From Faecalicatena fissicatena (GTDB lineage: Bacteria > Bacillota > Clostridia > Lachnospirales > Lachnospiraceae), in contig LDAQ01000049.1 in NCBI GenBank assembly GCA_001028025.1, forward strand, positions 1-14,740: 14,740 nucleotides of DNA. The letters are read 5' to 3'. The notes beneath the pieces were generated by a model. The model was given only the letters and a program-made list of their open reading frames with translations, did not search any database and had not been told where the DNA came from. Shown one piece after another: positions 13,761 through 14,740 of this stretch. Within the stretch, counting starts at the first letter, position 1. The number at the start of each line of letters is the position of its first letter. The translations under genes were made by a program, and so were the position numbers.

Positions 13761-13933
13761 GTGGCAACAGAAAATCAGTAAGTCAAAATAAAATGTGTAA
13801 TAGAGATAAAATAAAGGCAGTTAATATGCGAAAGCTAAATAGATATGCTTAATACAAGCATTGAACTTGCCGAGTTTGAATAGTAGATAGGGAGCCGGGA
13901 AGCCGCTTAGATAGCGGACTTTCCGGCTCTTTG
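13761..13933 (+). ncRNA. Candidate short transcript with no real ORF
   Basis: The interval from the expected start point of the promoter at 13726-13754 to the hairpin at 13892-13933 would make an RNA of roughly 170 bases. It contains only tiny frames (19 and 12 codons) without good ribosome sites. It may be a small RNA, a peptide leader, or the stump of a deleted gene whose promoter and terminator remain. No known RNA family was recognised. Confidence 0.2.
13892..13933 (+). terminator. GC-rich terminator hairpin
   Basis: GAGCCGG (13892-13898) pairs with CCGGCTC (13923-13929), and inside it CCGCT (13903-13907) pairs with AGCGG (13913-13917) around a TAGAT loop, followed by TTTGTGTG. The T run is short, but the stem is by far the strongest GC-rich structure in this AT-rich block. 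It would stop + strand transcription before the convergent gene. Confidence 0.6.
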
Positions 13934-13977
13934 TGTGTGGCGTGATACCCTTTTGATACCTATATCATAAAATGATT

Positions 13978-14740
13978 TTATTTAGTATACTTTCTGAATA
14001 AGGTTGCGGTAAATAAGGTCATTAAAATCGAACCACATAATAATTCAATCGACATAGCAAATTGTGTGGCACTTGATGAAGGGGATGCACTTCCTTGCCC
14101 TACGGTTATAAGTGTAAAGAAACTATAAAATAAACTCTGAAACCAATCATTTAATAACTGAAAGTTAAATGAAAAATTGAAATTATAAAAGTAGTTTATT
14201 GGTGGTTTTGATGAAGTAGCAGTGAAGCCTGTAAACATATAAATAATACTAAATAAAAATATCAATAAAGTGATACTTATAAAAGCCCTAGAAGGTTTCT
14301 CGCCATATACAATAGTTGATTCTAGTAAAAAACAAGGTATAGCGGATATGCCTTTTTTACTTCTTGTTTCTGCTTTCTTACGCTGATAATAAAAATTAGC
14401 AATATGCTTATCTTCTTCTCGAATATGATTAGAAGCCCATATTTGTTCTATAGAATAATAGGTGTTGGCTACTTCTTCATATATAGAACTTTTCCATATT
14501 TTGTATATTTTAAGTTATCGTATATTAGAAAAATTGACTATATCATGAAATGAAAAAGCAGTGATTTTACATCTTGAGTCAATACTAAAATCTTCCATAG
14601 TAATACGGAATGCAATATTAAAATTACGTGATGGGGAGAAAATAGATGTCTGATTCAAAATAGTTTTACCTATAAACTCCACATTATTAAAACAAATTCT
14701 ATGAAATATACATTTAAAAGTAAACGCACCATAGTCGGTA
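13978..14740 (-). pseudogene. Pentapeptide-repeat protein with C-terminal two-helix ion channel, interrupted by a stop and cut by the window edge
   Basis: On the minus strand a single frame runs from the window edge to TAA at 13978-13980, broken once by an in-frame TAA at 14515-14517. The part before the break has alternating Phe/Ile repeats in steps of about five (TFKCIF, CFNNVEF, FNIAF), resembling degenerate pentapeptide repeats. After the break comes a helical linker with IREEDKHIANFYYQRKKAE, then a channel module. That module has a first membrane helix (ISITLLIFLFSIIYMFTGFT), a pore loop with selectivity-filter-like TVGQG, and a second helix (AMSIELLCGSILMTLFTATL). This is the architecture of known pentapeptide-repeat/Ion_trans_2 proteins. 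Because the frame is otherwise clean on both sides, a recent nonsense change is likely. An ATG at 14263-14265 could give a 95-residue channel fragment, but without an obvious ribosome site. Confidence 0.6.

Noticed and set aside
13864..13890. Possible att duplication of the guaA 3' end (GAGTTTGAATAG against GAATTTGAGTGA)
   Set aside because: The match is too short and imperfect to stand as a recombination site.
13940..13962. Short direct repeat GATACC-N5-GATACC
   Set aside because: Six-base copies this close together are easily chance, and no integrase or element end accompanies them.

Overview
The window looks like chromosome of a spore-forming clostridial Firmicute, most likely of the Lachnospiraceae. 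Support comes from SpoIIID with a recognisable sigma-E promoter, a LytS/YesM-YesN two-component pair, a clostridial-type BioB, an HPr-like protein, purine-rich Shine-Dalgarno sites and several TTG/GTG starts. No rRNA, tRNA, CRISPR array or insertion sequence was seen.

Bases 1-11800 read as ordinary chromosome of moderate GC. All genes there lie on the + strand. In order: a broken small membrane-protein gene (114-373), an HD-domain dGTPase (dgt), biotin synthase (bioB) behind a promoter that overlaps a possible BirA operator, the sporulation regulator spoIIID, and a tightly overlapping three-gene operon. That operon encodes a sugar-type solute-binding lipoprotein, a YesM-family sensor kinase and a YesN-family AraC response regulator, with no ABC permease genes. 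Next come an HPr-fold protein that lacks the catalytic histidine but keeps the regulatory serine (Crh-like), a MATE efflux pump, and GMP synthase (guaA).

Immediately after guaA the sequence becomes visibly AT-rich and changes character. It holds an unrecognised two-part reading frame ending in a HEPN-like R-x6-H motif and apparently split by a single-base change in a G5 run, a Phd/YefM-RelE/ParE toxin-antitoxin pair, a short promoter-to-terminator unit with no real ORF, and a minus-strand pentapeptide-repeat/ion-channel gene with an in-frame stop that runs off the window. The 3' end of guaA is a known insertion site for genomic islands in other bacteria, so this looks like the edge of a decaying accessory or defence-type island. 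No integrase or att duplication is visible in the window.

The best candidates for something less ordinary are the split HEPN-like protein, the damaged pentapeptide-channel gene, the permease-less binding protein/kinase/regulator operon, and the histidine-less HPr.
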